A DNA stretch of 64,000 nucleotides from Trema orientale (lineage: Eukaryota > Streptophyta > Magnoliopsida > Rosales > Cannabaceae): contig JXTC01000540.1 in the NCBI GenBank assembly GCA_002914845.1, positions 102,518 to 166,517 of the forward strand. Direction: 5' to 3'. The translations under genes were made by a program, and so were the position numbers. The notes beneath the pieces are model-generated. The model was given only the letters and a program-made list of their open reading frames with translations. It did no database searches and was not told where the DNA came from. Of this stretch, positions 50,561 to 61,629 are shown one piece after another. Numbering within the stretch: the first letter of the stretch is position 1; each line of letters starts with the position of its first letter.

Positions 50561-51135
50561 GGATAGTGATAAGGTTTAACACAAACAGGTCCACTATCCG
50601 GTATTAATGGTGTTCGATGATCTTGAACACGAGGAGGTGGTAGGCTTTTTGGCTCCTCAAATACATCATAAAAATCTCTTAAAATCTAATGCAGTTTCAA
50701 AGGTATGGTCTCAATCTTCTCTGGAGAAGGTTTCCCAAGGAAGAATAATTGGAAAAACATCCCATTTTTTCATTTTCTCACTTCTTTGTTTACTTCAACT
50801 CCCCCAATCAACTTATTTTCAGGAACAGATTCTCCTTGAAGAACCACTTCTTTAATGTCCACCTTAAATCTCATCTGCAACTTAGCAAAGTCCCATAAAA
50901 TCTGGCCCAACGTACACAATCATTGTGTTCCGAGAACAATATCATATCCCTCTAAGGGAAGCAAATAAAAATCCGCAAATATTGGTACCCCTTGTAAAAT
51001 TAATTTCACGTTGGTGCATTTATCTTTGCTAGATAACTTGTCACCGGAGGCCACAACAACTTCAAAGCGTCCTCCCCCATCAGGTTGTAAGCCCACCTTC
51101 CTTGCTAATTCTTCACTAATAAAATTATGGGTGCT

Positions 51136-51754
51136 TCCTAATCAACCAAAATAGTCGTTGATAGTTGTCCAATCCGTCCTTTTACTCGCATGGTATCTAA
51201 TGCTCGTGCCCCAGACATTACGTGTAAAGAAATCGCTAGTACCACATTAGAGTCTTCGTGAATAGTTTCTTCCTCATCCATAACTACATCTTCATCTTCT
51301 TCTTCATAGCAAGCCTCAATAAGGAACAACTTTTTGTAGCGATGCCTAGGAACAGACTTTTCATTACAGTTGTAGCATAATCCTTTTGCTCGTCGTTCTT
51401 GTAACTCTGCTTGTGTCATGCGTCGAATCGTGAGACTTGAATTGTTGTTTGTTGCCTCTTTGCCTGCTGTGGTTGTTTTCTTTTGGTCAAATGTGGAATT
51501 GGTTCGTCGCTGCGAAAAGTTGCGAGCCTCATACAATCGAGCTAAGCCAATAGCTGATGCTAAAGTTGTCGGTCATCCAGCTAGCACATCGACTTTAATG
51601 GTATCTCTTAATCCACTGATGAAACAACTAACTTGGTGATTTTGAGGGAGGTGACCCACCTTAGATTCAAATTTCAACTGGTAATCTCCCACCGATCCCA
51701 CTTGCTGCAATTTTGTCAATTCTCCGAAAAAATCTTAGAATTGAGTAGGCCCAT
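51136..51754 (-). pseudogene. Gypsy gag C-terminal part and protease start
   Basis: After the nested LTR, gag resumes with DFFGELTKLQQVGSVGDYQL and GLARLYEARNFSQRR. The zinc knuckle reads CYNC-x4-H, but its last cysteine is tyrosine. VKGRIGQLSTTILVD looks like the start of the aspartic protease, ending in a stop where the active-site region should follow. Stops at several points show decay. Bases 50,560-51,130 are a more degraded protease to reverse-transcriptase linker. Confidence 0.75.
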
Positions 51755-53936
51755 TGTCACGACCCAAAATCCAAGGCCGTGATTTTTATAAATTTTATGT
51801 TGAAATAGTAGTAAATAATAATTTTCTAAAATTCCAGAAAAAAAAAAATCGAGTACTTATAATTTAGATATTCAGTCCCTAAAGTAAGTAAATTCAAAAT
51901 TTATGAACTTCTCAACTGTATTAATTTCCTAATAAAAATCCCTTATTATTACATATCCTTCGAGAAAATATTTTACTTAAAATTTATATGAAATACTAAT
52001 TAATAATTTACAACATTTGAAAATTTATAAACTTTAGTAAAATGAGTCAATTTAAAACCTTAGGACCATAGTTCAAATAATTTACATAAAATCATTTGTG
52101 TCTCTAAGTACTCAATTTGATGCCAAAGTCTTCCTCATACATCCACTTAGCAAATCACTATTATTGGCTAAATAAATTTGACAAGGAAAAAGGGGGATGA
52201 AATAAAATAAGAACCAACCATTGAAGAGGAATGAAACTGCAAACATATACCAACTATGCTTGCCAAGCCACCAGACAATTAATCCGAAATAAATCAACAC
52301 CTGAAAGTAGGAGGAAGTAAGGGGGGTGAGCATGTGAATGCTCAGTAGAAACTCAATTAACTTTTTGAATGGATGCCATTTTACCAAATCTGCATGGTTA
52401 ATACCTTTTCCAAATTCCATTTATAAAATAAATTTACAAATGATCAAGAGTAATCACATATTCAAAATTTCAATCAAAACCAAAGTCACCGTGTTGTACA
52501 TATCATAAATCAACTAAGTAAAAGTATGTCTATGAGCTCCNGCAACTCGCCAGCGATCTAAATACCATGATACTAAAATGGAACTCAAGTGTGTGATCCT
52601 ATGGTAGGTACAACATTTCATAGAGTATGTAATAACCATGCATCAAGTATATGAGGAAATCATGCTTTAAAACTCATTTGGTATTATTCTGGAATTTACA
52701 AAAAATTAGGCAGCATAACGGCTGTATTTTCCCAAAACCAAAATTTTAAACCTACATAAAAACCATACAAACCAATCCCAGAACAATCCAATATATCTCA
52801 ACAGTCCACAAGTTTATCAAATACTCAATCAAACCATTGAAGTCCATGAAAATCGACATTTTCAAGAAATAGGGCGTAATGCATATTTTAAATCAAAATA
52901 AGTTTAAAACTTGGTAATTGAACCCCTACCTCAATTGAGCATCCAAATAGTACTACGGAGCTACGGAGAAAGTTTGGCGTCGTTTGGGTGTTGTTTAGAG
53001 AGTCGGGCGTCGTTTTCGAAACTTTGATCGATAGGTTTGAAAAACTCGATTTTCAATCGGAGCCTCAAATCGTGAAACGGACCTCACTGCTGAATTCAGA
53101 GCACCCAAAAATGCTAGGTTAGACATATAATTCGATCGATTCGGGCTCGGGCCGAACCTGAGCCCACGGCACGTAAATCGAGACGATCTAAGCCGTTAGA
53201 TTTAGATTTTTGGGTCCGTCAACAAATATAGCCAATATATATATCAAAAGTTTTGTTTTCACGAGTAGATCACAAATATGAGGTTTGTTTTACGATCTAA
53301 CGGTCGGATTGTAAAATTAAAATATAAAACTAAAATAGCTCAAAATTGACAAAAATGACAAAATCCAATCCGAGCAATATTGAGTCAAGATATATACACC
53401 ATAGTGTTTCTCTTGTCGAGACGAATCCAAGGAGCCCAAGATCGGGGTGTGAGACCGCCGGAATCGGCGCCGGTAGCCATTTTTGTCTCGCGGCCTTTTT
53501 TGGACGATGCCGGCGTTTGGAGCACCCATTGGCCATGAAACTCCGGTGGCCGGCTGCTGGGACAGTGCTGGTGGGACGCCGGGTGGTGGCGCTGCTCAAC
53601 GACGGCCGGAGAGGCTTCGTCGGAGGCTTGCCGGATTTCGGCGTTTTGGCCGGTCGCGAGAGAGAAAGAGAGCCGAGAGAGAGAGTGTCGGGAGAGGAGA
53701 GAGAAAGAGTGAGCTGAGGGAAAAAATGAGGGGCACGTGTCCAACAATAAATAAACTCCCAGTTTTGCTAATAAGTCCCTAGTTCAAGAATCTCTACATC
53801 TAAATCCTCAAAATAAATTGTGATTTAGCCCCTGAATTCAGTAAAATTTTTTAGTTAGATCTAACTTTAAATTTTTATCATTTTATTTTTAATGGTCAAG
53901 GACCAGAATACCCTTACGAGAATAAGGGATTTTACA
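51755..53936 (-). mobile_element. Solo gypsy LTR nested in gag, 2,182 bp
   Basis: On the minus strand it starts TGTAAAATCCC and ends GGGTCGTGACA. The target duplication CCCAT is perfect (51,750-51,754 and 53,937-53,941). It is homologous to the 5' LTR at 56,506-59,042: same ends, the same CACGTGCCCC near the promoter, the same GC-rich leader (53,405-53,700 here), and a shared block around TTTTTGGGTG(C/T)TCTGAATTCAG. Frames in the GC-rich part are shadows in noncoding DNA. One undetermined base (n) lies at 52,541. Confidence 0.92.
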
Positions 53937-53941
53937 CCCAT

Positions 53942-54349
53942 ATCACAGAAGTCTCGCCATGTCAATGCAATGTTCTCTTGTTTAAGCAATTGATACCATA
54001 ATTGAGCATCACCCTCCAAATGAAAAGACGCAAGTGCCACCCGTTCTTCCTCCGGTGTTTGATGGAATTGGAAAAATTGTTCAACACAACAGACCCAACT
54101 CGTTGTATCCTCATTACCATTAAAACGGGGAAATTCGAGCTTAACAAATCTCGGAGTGTACGCTTGATGTTCCCCATTTTGACGAGCCAAAATGTCATGT
54201 CCAGGACGTCGACCATTAGTTGGGAGTGGAGCCATAGAATTCTCGCCTTCCTCTCGCTCTGAGTTACGCCCCAAATTCACGGCAAGATTGCTTTCTGAGT
54301 TGCTACTCATAGAGTTGAGCTTCTCAAATAACTCAGTAAGTTTTCCCAT
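53942..54349 (-). pseudogene. Gypsy gag N-terminal part
   Basis: Starting at an ATG about 85 nt after the primer-binding site, the frame encodes MGKLTELFEKLNSM, then YTPRFVKLEFPRFNGNEDTTSW, FFQFHQTPEEERVALASFHL and GDAQLWYQLLKQE, typical of the capsid region of chromovirus gag. It breaks exactly at the CCCAT duplication of the nested solo LTR. Confidence 0.88.
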
Positions 54350-54537
54350 GATTTAGTTCTAACCATTAGTGATAAAGCTCACATCTACCTCCAACTTCTC
54401 CACCCTCTGGTCCATTTCCAAGCTCTGATACCACAATGGTACGTATTGCGGTTTACTCTTCTTTTGTTTATAGGACGTAGCAATACGTGTAGCACTACAG
54501 AAAACTAATTCAGATAAATCAGCCACATAACATCGGA

Positions 54538-55629
54538 TGAATCATGACGATTCATAGTGGTCTGCTGCTATCCTATTGCTTGCTTGGTTCGGATGTTAAT
54601 CGACCCCAGTAGTCGAGAGTGTCATCTGTCATTTGAGAGATAAGATCTGCTCTGTCCTCGACCAGGTTTCTTGAGCGTGTCCTTGTCCAAGCCTTATAAA
54701 ACAAAGGCTTGGAACAATTTGAGGATTTCCCACAAAACGACGAGTGGTTTTGTGCTAGTCACACAGGCCATTTTGTCAATGGTCGGGAGAATTAATAAAT
54801 CAAATGCTTGAACTAATACTATAGATAAGAAATCTACCAATTAATAAATCAAATACAAGAGTAAAGAAGTACATCCTAACTAGACATTGTCCATCTTCAA
54901 GCTTGGTTTTTTGAATATGTTCATATGAATCTACTTAGGGTCGAAGGTATAATCTAAATTTAGGAGGGGCATAAGACAAAACGTGAAAAATTTATTAGTA
55001 GATTATAGTTGTATATGCGATGAGTTTTTACACATTAAAATTGGTGTACAATAATCTCATTATCAATACTACTTTTCCCCTCAATGTATAAAAAACAAAC
55101 TATCTATCTAAACTAAAGATATGTATTAAGAATTTTATAATCTCACCACACTTAAACTTTCTAATATATTTATGGAGTCAATAGAATTTTGACCCTATTT
55201 AAAGTTTATGGTGAAACATATGAAAAATCAACATGTATATTATGAATTTTACAATCTCACTACTTTGTTTCCTTATTTACTTATTTATTTTACAATTCTT
55301 CTTTTTATTTTTCTCTTTTTTGATAAGAAAAATAAAATTAAATAAGGTTTATAAAATAATGAAATGTGTAAAAATTTAAAATGTAAATTTTCTTCTTCTT
55401 TTTTTTTTGTTTATTATTATTATTTTAATTATAAAGTGAAGGAACACAAACACGATTGTCAAAATATGTCCTCTTTTTCATTTTCCTTGCTTTTACATTC
55501 CAACTTTTAGCCATTTAGATTCCAACTTTGTCTTGTGAATTGTAAATAAAAATTAAAAATATTTCCCAAAACTCTGGGATTTTGAGAAGTAAGGTGGCTG
55601 GCAGGCAATATGTGTATATATATATATAA
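54538..55629. other. Gene-free stretch
   Basis: This joins directly to the sequence left of the gypsy element, so 47,280-47,477 and 54,538 onward were once continuous. No gene, RNA or repeat family was recognised. From about 54,950 it becomes very AT-rich. Confidence 0.4.
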
Positions 55630-55863
55630 GTTGCCAATCCAGTAGGTATTTTTTTTTTGTGTAGATATTTTTTTTAGTCGTTGGATCATCATCTAATGGT
55701 GATCCAACGGTTATAATGAAGTACATAAAAAGATGTACATCATTAACGATATTTCTCTCTTTTACTTTTTAATATAAAAAAATGTATAAGAAAAATTTCT
55801 ATTGGCCAAAATGATACCTATGTATAGGTAAAAAAAAAAAAAAAAACTACTAGATTGGTGCCC
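55630..55863. mobile_element. MITE, second copy of the CCAATCCAGTAGG family
   Basis: The left end GTTGCCAATCCAGTAGGTATTTTT mirrors the right end CTACTAGATTGGTGCCC, and both abut (TA)n. Relative to 38,116-38,325 it is inverted. The interior holds a further palindrome (GTTGGATCATCATCTAATGG, then GATCCAAC). Bases 55,864-56,505 beyond it hold a (GT)n/(TA)n run near 56,061 and nothing else recognisable. Confidence 0.75.
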
Positions 55864-56505
55864 ATATATATATATAATGTGTGAGTATGAAAGGGGGAAA
55901 AAAAGAATCAGATAAAAGATTCCTAGATTATAAAATAAGACAATGCTATTCCTTTTGTAGAGAACTAGTAATAAATAGTTGTCTAGTATATTATATGTAT
56001 CCTTAGTATTACTCATCACATGATAAATAATACAACACTCATTAAAGAAGCACACATATTATGTGTGTGTGTGTATATATATCCAAATTCTCTTTGAATT
56101 TCCTGGGGAAAAAAGAGAGAAAACACTTGATTTCTATCTATTATATTGGTTTTGGGACTTTATCTACCATATTAGTTAGAAGGATTTTTTATCTTTTATT
56201 TTTTGGATATTTGTTTTGTCTTGATTTAGGTACTTGTTTCGTAGATTCATTGATTGATTAATTTCTCTATTTATTGTGAATCGGCTTATTAATGTAGCGA
56301 ATCGAGTAGAGATTGTAAGTTTAAAATAGTACTACCAATACTATAAAGAAATAACAATAAAGAGAATAAGAGATAGAGGCGGAGGCAAAGATGTATAAAA
56401 GAAAGCTATAGGCTCATCTCATTTATATCACCATAGCTCCCCATATATAAGAATATTTAGGGTTTGAGTGTGTACAATATTAATAAAATAACTCTAGAAC
56501 AAAAC

Positions 56506-59042
56506 TGTAAAATCCTAAAAATTATAGGGTTATTTAAGTAATTTTGCTCCAAGGGTATTTTGGTAATTTCAATTTTTCGGATTTAATTAAATAAAAATCT
56601 GAAATAAATTATTGGAGTTGAATCTAGACAAGATCAAGTCTAGATACATTGGGGCAAAAGTGAAAAAGAAATTAAATTCGGGGACTTAAAAACAAATAAC
56701 AAAAGGGACTAAAGTGAAGAAATCTTTTGAAATTGGGGCCATAGTCGAATTTTTGGAAGTTATTCGGTCCACTCAGAACTTGACACGTGCCCCACTGAAA
56801 CAATTTTTTTAAAACTGCATAAAAGCCCCCAAACTCCTCTTTCTTCTCACGCGAGGTCCCCGCAAAGGCCAAAGCTTCCAACCACCGCCGTTCCTCCTCC
56901 GGCCATCGTTGGAGCTCGCCGCCACCTGGCGTAGGTGCGCTGTCGCCGGACGAAGCTGCCGCCACCGGAATCAGCCGCAACAAAGCTGCCGATCGCCGGA
57001 AAATGGTGAAAAACCACCGCGCCATCTTTTCGGTTTTTCGCCCGTAGAATCGCCGTCCGACGTCCAATCAACCCGATTCCGGTGCCATTGGACTCGTCTC
57101 GACTCCAGCTTTCATTTCCGACTACTCTCGTCGCCTAACTCGGCTCTGGTGAGAATCTCGTTACTGTAGCAATTTGTTAATATTTTATTTCAGTGGCATT
57201 TTTCGTAAATATTCGAAATCTAGCTTATTTTTTCGGGAGGATTGTACCACATGATAGAGGAGATTGAAACAAGAAAACTTTTAGTCTTAAAGTGCTAAAA
57301 CAGTAACCGGAAGAGCGTTAATTTTCGAAACGAAGAAATGTGGTATTTTTCTAAATATTTTCCAAAAGTGATATTTTTGTTAATTTCGGATTATTGAGCC
57401 CATTTAGAGCTAGAGACCTCGAAACTGAATTCCGATTTCGAATTTGGACTCAGTGAGGTCGGAAGATAAAAATTGATATAAAATATCACTATTTTTGGAA
57501 ATGGCACAAAAATCGAGAAAAAGCTCGTGAAACGCACCGTTTTGCGTGCCACGGGCCAGTCCCGCACCAGGACCCGTTCTCGACAAACTTAGTGTCTAAC
57601 CCTATGTTTTTGGGTGTTCTGAATTCAGTGGTGACCTCTGTTTTCCAATCCGAGGTTCCGTTTGAAAAGCCAACTTTTCAAGTGAACGTAACGGGATCCG
57701 AAATCGACCATCTGAGTAACTGAGGACTTTTCCAATATCGATAGCTTGGTACTACTGCTAATTTGAGGAAGGGGATTCAATTGCCTTGTTTTCTGTTATT
57801 TTTCATGAAATTTGGAATTTATTGGAAAATGTGAAATTTCGTGAATTTATTTATTTAAATTATTTTGAATAATTATTTTTGTAAATTGTGAAATTGTGAG
57901 ACATTTTGGACTACTCTAGATATTTCACATATGATTTGGTACAAGTTTTATACTTGGGATTTTATTAAACCATTGGAAACGTACTTTTGGATTTTAAGTA
58001 CAAAATGGATTTTTTATTGAAAATCAGAGTACGTCTAGAATGTTAAACCACTGCATGGTTGTTTGAGACTATACATATTGCACATTTCATAAGATCATGC
58101 ATGATAGTTTTCTTAGGCATCGCAGCGTTGTAGCAGGCGGACTAGTACACCCGCCCTCGGTGAGAGCCCGTAAACCCGCGCGGGGTTCGTTTTTTGACTA
58201 TCTCCACTCGGTAGGTATAGGCATTCGGTGCCCCTCCGGTTCGGTAGGATTAGACACATGGGTGTCCCTCCGGTTTTCAGAGATAGATGTCAGGCAGAGA
58301 GCACTCGATACATGTAGTATGAGTTGCTCTGGTTGTGATGAGAGGATGAGAGCTCATGAGATGTGTTGATTTATGTGATGTGCACTATGCCTATTTTATT
58401 ATGATTTTATATCTATTTTGACCTGGATATTTGGTTTTGGACATTAGCATGATTTTCTGAAAAGATTTTCTATATATGTTTTGAATGCTTTCCAGAACAA
58501 TTAACCATGCAGATGATTTAAGAATTGTTAAAAAGGTTTTCCCAAAATGGTAATTGGGTAACCTACTGGGCATTTTATGCTCACCCCCTCTTACTTTCTT
58601 CACAGGTGGTGTCCAGTGCGACCTTGGTAACTAGCAAGCAGATTAAGAGGCTATCTTATATATGTAGTTTGTAACTTGGTAATGCTAGGAATGTGGATTT
58701 AAGACTTGTGTTTACTTCTTATTAAATAAGTAGATTGTGCTAGCATTTGAACCAAGTATACTACTTTGAATATGTCTATAAACTAATTATGCCATACTAG
58801 GTTGATTTTGTGGTGTGAATGATGATGCGTAATCAACTATTCGAATTTAGATTTTCTAATAATTATTCAGTCAATATTTAATGGTGACTATGAACTGTGG
58901 GGCAGGCTCACTGGTTGGAATTTATTTTGTTTTTCTTAATTGAACTATTTTAAACATTTAAACGTTTTATTTATAAAATAAAGAATTTCCAATTCAAGTG
59001 AAATTCCCCTTCTGCCACTACCCCGGGGTTTGGGTCGTGACA
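56506..59042 (+). mobile_element. 5' LTR of a truncated Ty3/gypsy element, 2,537 bp
   Basis: It starts TGTAAAATCC and ends GGGTCGTGACA. The primer-binding site TGGTATCGGAGC lies 7 bp beyond (59,050-59,061), one mismatch from the tRNA-Met type. The LTR carries the CACGTGCCCC and GC-rich leader blocks shared with the solo LTR at 51,755. Its 3' partner is absent from the window. LTR length and gag type suggest the Tekay/Del branch. Confidence 0.85.
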
Positions 59043-59049
59043 GAAATTG

Positions 59050-59061
59050 TGGTATCGGAGC
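59050..59061 (+). other. Primer-binding site of the truncated gypsy element
   Basis: TGGTATCGGAGC differs at one position from the usual complement of the 3' end of initiator tRNA-Met (TGGTATCAGAGC). It fixes the plus orientation of the element. Confidence 0.8.
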
Positions 59062-59175
59062 TGGAGATTTAAAACCCCGGACATAGCACCATTAAAACTA
59101 GATTGAAATTGTTTTTATGACAATATGCATCATTATCTCACCAATAGTTTAGTATATCGTTTCAGACTTTCAAAA

Positions 59176-60475
59176 ATGCCTCCTAGGAGAGCTCCGAGGC
59201 GCCAACCTGGTGCCGAGCCCCCTCCGGTTCCGCAAGACTTCAATCAATTTTTCGAAGCAATGCATAATGCTTTCTTTGAAGTGCAAGGTCCCAACTATCA
59301 GCCTCAGCCTCAGCCTCAGCCTCAACCTCAACCACAGTAGGAGCGTTAACCTGATCAAGCTGACTATCTTCAAAAGTTTATGCGCCTTCAACCTAGACAG
59401 TATGATGGAACCCCAGACCCACTAGTTGCCAACGCATAGTTGCGTGAGATGAGACGACACTTTCGGACCCTTGGTACTCCTAGAGAGTTCTGGGCTGTAT
59501 TTGCTATATCTCGCTTGACGAGAAATGCTATCCATTGGTGGGAAACCATTGAGGTTATGTAGAATGTAGAAGGTATAACTTGGGAAAAATTTGAGAGACT
59601 TTTCAAAGCACATTATGCAAATGTTGAACAACAAGCTGATGTGGTTAGCCGTTTTGAGAGACTTACTCAAGGGAATATGACGGTAAACCAATACGTGATG
59701 GAGTTCACTGAATTGTTAAGCCTTGCCCTTAGCTCAGCAGTGAGTGACACCTACCGAATTGCAAAGTTCAAAAATGGCCTGAATAGAAACATCTACAACC
59801 GTATCGCTATTCACTCGTTTGCCACTCTCTCTGAGGTAGTGTTAGCTGCCCAACGAGCTGAAGCTATAGAAAATGATCAGGGTGCAAGAAAGAATAGAGG
59901 AAATGATAGAAAAATGAACAAAAAGAACCAAGGACAGTGGTCTGCTCAAGGTTCGCCGAACAGTGGGAGCAATACTAGCAGTGGTTCATCGGGTAAAACG
60001 AGGTTCAGTCCCTACACATGTTACCACTGTGGTCAACGGGGCCACAAGAGGAGTGAGTGCCCAAAACGTCTGCAGGAATCACCTCTTTCTCCGGAAGGAC
60101 CACTTGGAAGCCATTCTGGTTCAGCTCCTCACCAGAACACCCAAGCTAGGCCTCAGCAATCTCAGGGTGCTTCCCAAACCTTTTCATCACCACCTTATCA
60201 GCACCAGTACCGCCCCCAGAGTTATACTCAGAATTTCCAGACTCCTCATGCTTCAGGGAGTCAAAGAGGGCGTGGATATGGTAGCAGTAGCCCAGGATCT
60301 AGCAGCAGTCGTCCTGGACAAGGAAGAGGCAATAAAGGAAAAGGAAAAGTTACTGGCCAAGCTTATGCAATTTCTGGAACTGATGGTACAAATGAACACA
60401 CTGACAAACTTCCTCTGCAGCAGGACAAAACAACAAAAGCATGTGAAGTCGTCTCAAAATCTTCCTGACACCTAG
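59176..60475 (+). pseudogene. Gypsy gag with three in-frame TAG stops, truncated element
   Basis: The frame from 59,176 keeps phase to 60,468 but is broken by TAG at 59,338, 59,437 and 59,560. It encodes a basic, proline-rich start (MPPRRAPRRQP), a PQ repeat, then capsid motifs (FMRLQPRQYDGTPDP, WWETIE, FKAHYA, NMTVNQYVMEFTELLSLA, FKNGLN), and a complete zinc knuckle CYHCGQRGHKRSEC. A Ser/Gly/Gln-rich tail follows. Where protease and reverse transcriptase should come, similarity ends at about 60,370-60,475. The element is therefore 3'-truncated and dead. Confidence 0.88.
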
Positions 60476-60867
60476 AGAAAACTTTCATAAAAGGGACTCC
60501 TCTTTGCCAAAGATCAAAAGTAGCAGGAATAATATCATTATTAATTATAATAAAGAAAATACTCCCAGTTAAAGATAATTTGAAAAAATTAACCTATCTT
60601 TCTTACTTACTGCATTAATTAGGTATATTTGGAGAGCTTGTTCAGGGTTAATCTAATTGATAGGATCTAAATAAGGCGCTTGTTTTGTTTAGTGAAAATT
60701 TAAGAAAAGATTGGGATATGACGAATTTGTGTGCTATATATAGTTGGTAATTTTGATAAGCAACTGATTATAAATTTTGATAATTGATTTAATAGGATTA
60801 TCTAGGGGTAGCGAATGAACTTTTAACCCGTTTATTTTATATTTGTTATTTGCAATTTATTTTCCTG

Positions 60868-61520
60868 TTTTATTAGATTTAGTTTTAGTTTATAAAAACT
60901 CCCTAAAAGGTCTTACTGCGAGTAACGATAGGGGCACCAAAATCTTGCACTAAAAAATGTACACCAGATGATATAGCGTGCATTTCAACTACTTCTTATT
61001 TTAAAGTAGGACTACACCATTTAAAGTTATGTAGCTGAAAATGATGCCACATTATCGGTGTAAGTTTTTGGTGTTAGATTTTGGTGTCCCAATCTTTACT
61101 TGCGTTACCACTGACCAAGGATTGACAACAGACCACCCCACTTGGTGGTCATGAACATATAGTTATAGACATTATTAAAAAGGGTTGTTTTATTAGATTT
61201 AGTTTTAGTTTATAAAAACTCCCTAAAAGGTCTTACCGCGAGTAATGATAGGGGCACCAAAATCTTGCACTAAAAAACTTACACCAGATAATATAGCGTA
61301 TATTTCAACTACTTCTTATTTTAAAGTAGGACTACACCATTTAAAGTTATGTAGCTAAAAATAATATCACATTATCAGTGTAAGTTTTTGGTGCTAGATT
61401 TTGGTGTCCCAATCTTTACTTGCCTTACCACTAACCAAGGATTGACAATAGACCACCCCACTTGGTGGTCATGAACATATAGTTATAGACTGAAAAAAGA
61501 AGACATTATTAAAAAGGGTT
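60868..61520 (+). repeat. Tandem duplication of a 320-bp block, each with a MITE
   Basis: The block starting TTTTATTAGATTTAG at 60,868 repeats at 61,188, with about 95% visual identity and a small insertion near the end of the second copy. Inside each copy is a MITE whose ends read GCGAGTAACGATAGGGGCACC and, inverted, CGCAAGTAAAGATTGGGACACC. The relative at 15,019 belongs to the same family. Noncoding. Bases 60,476-60,867 before it show nothing recognisable. Confidence 0.8.
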
Positions 61521-61629
61521 GTTGAAACTCCCCATAATTTCGCAATTGGTGCTAAAACAAATTTTCCCTTTTCGAAGTAGATCAGTGAGTTTGTTGCTTT
61601 TTGTTTTTTAATTTAAAATATAATAAAGG

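Larger units (their letters stand above)
47483..54532 (-). mobile_element. Ty3/gypsy chromovirus with nested solo LTR
   Basis: The 3' LTR is 47,483-47,865 (383 bp). The 5' LTR is reduced to 54,437-54,532 (96 bp) by an internal deletion. Both start TGGTACGTATTGCGG on the plus strand and end in TAACA. The target duplication TCGGA is perfect (47,478-47,482 and 54,533-54,537). Next to the 5' LTR the minus strand reads TGGTATCAGAGCTTGG, a perfect tRNA-Met primer-binding site. A polypurine tract (AAGGGGAAGGGAG) precedes the 3' LTR. Gene order is gag, protease, reverse transcriptase, RNase H, integrase, chromodomain. The LTRs differ at about 6 of 93 shared positions, and stops are frequent, so it is old and inactive. 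A 2.18 kb solo LTR sits in gag. Confidence 0.92.

Noticed and set aside
52541..52541. An undetermined base (n)
   Set aside because: A sequencing or assembly gap of one base inside the solo LTR, with no biological meaning.
53346..53782. Overlapping frames of 89-123 codons on both strands in a GC-rich block
   Set aside because: They lie in the leader region of the solo gypsy LTR; the same kind of GC-rich block occurs in the related LTR at 56,830-57,170. Codon-like openness on several frames at once reflects composition, not genes.
54538..54780. Possible viral or gene fragment in the GC-richer stretch right of the gypsy element
   Set aside because: No reading frame or motif supports a viral or host protein here. 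It is simply the pre-insertion flank, continuous with 47,280-47,477.
56672..57169. Frames of 74-131 codons near the start of the second gypsy LTR
   Set aside because: Same reason: LTR promoter/leader sequence shared with the solo LTR, with no family likeness.
59963..60475. A 170-codon frame overlapping gag
   Set aside because: It is an out-of-frame shadow of gag. The gag frame carries the zinc knuckle and capsid motifs.
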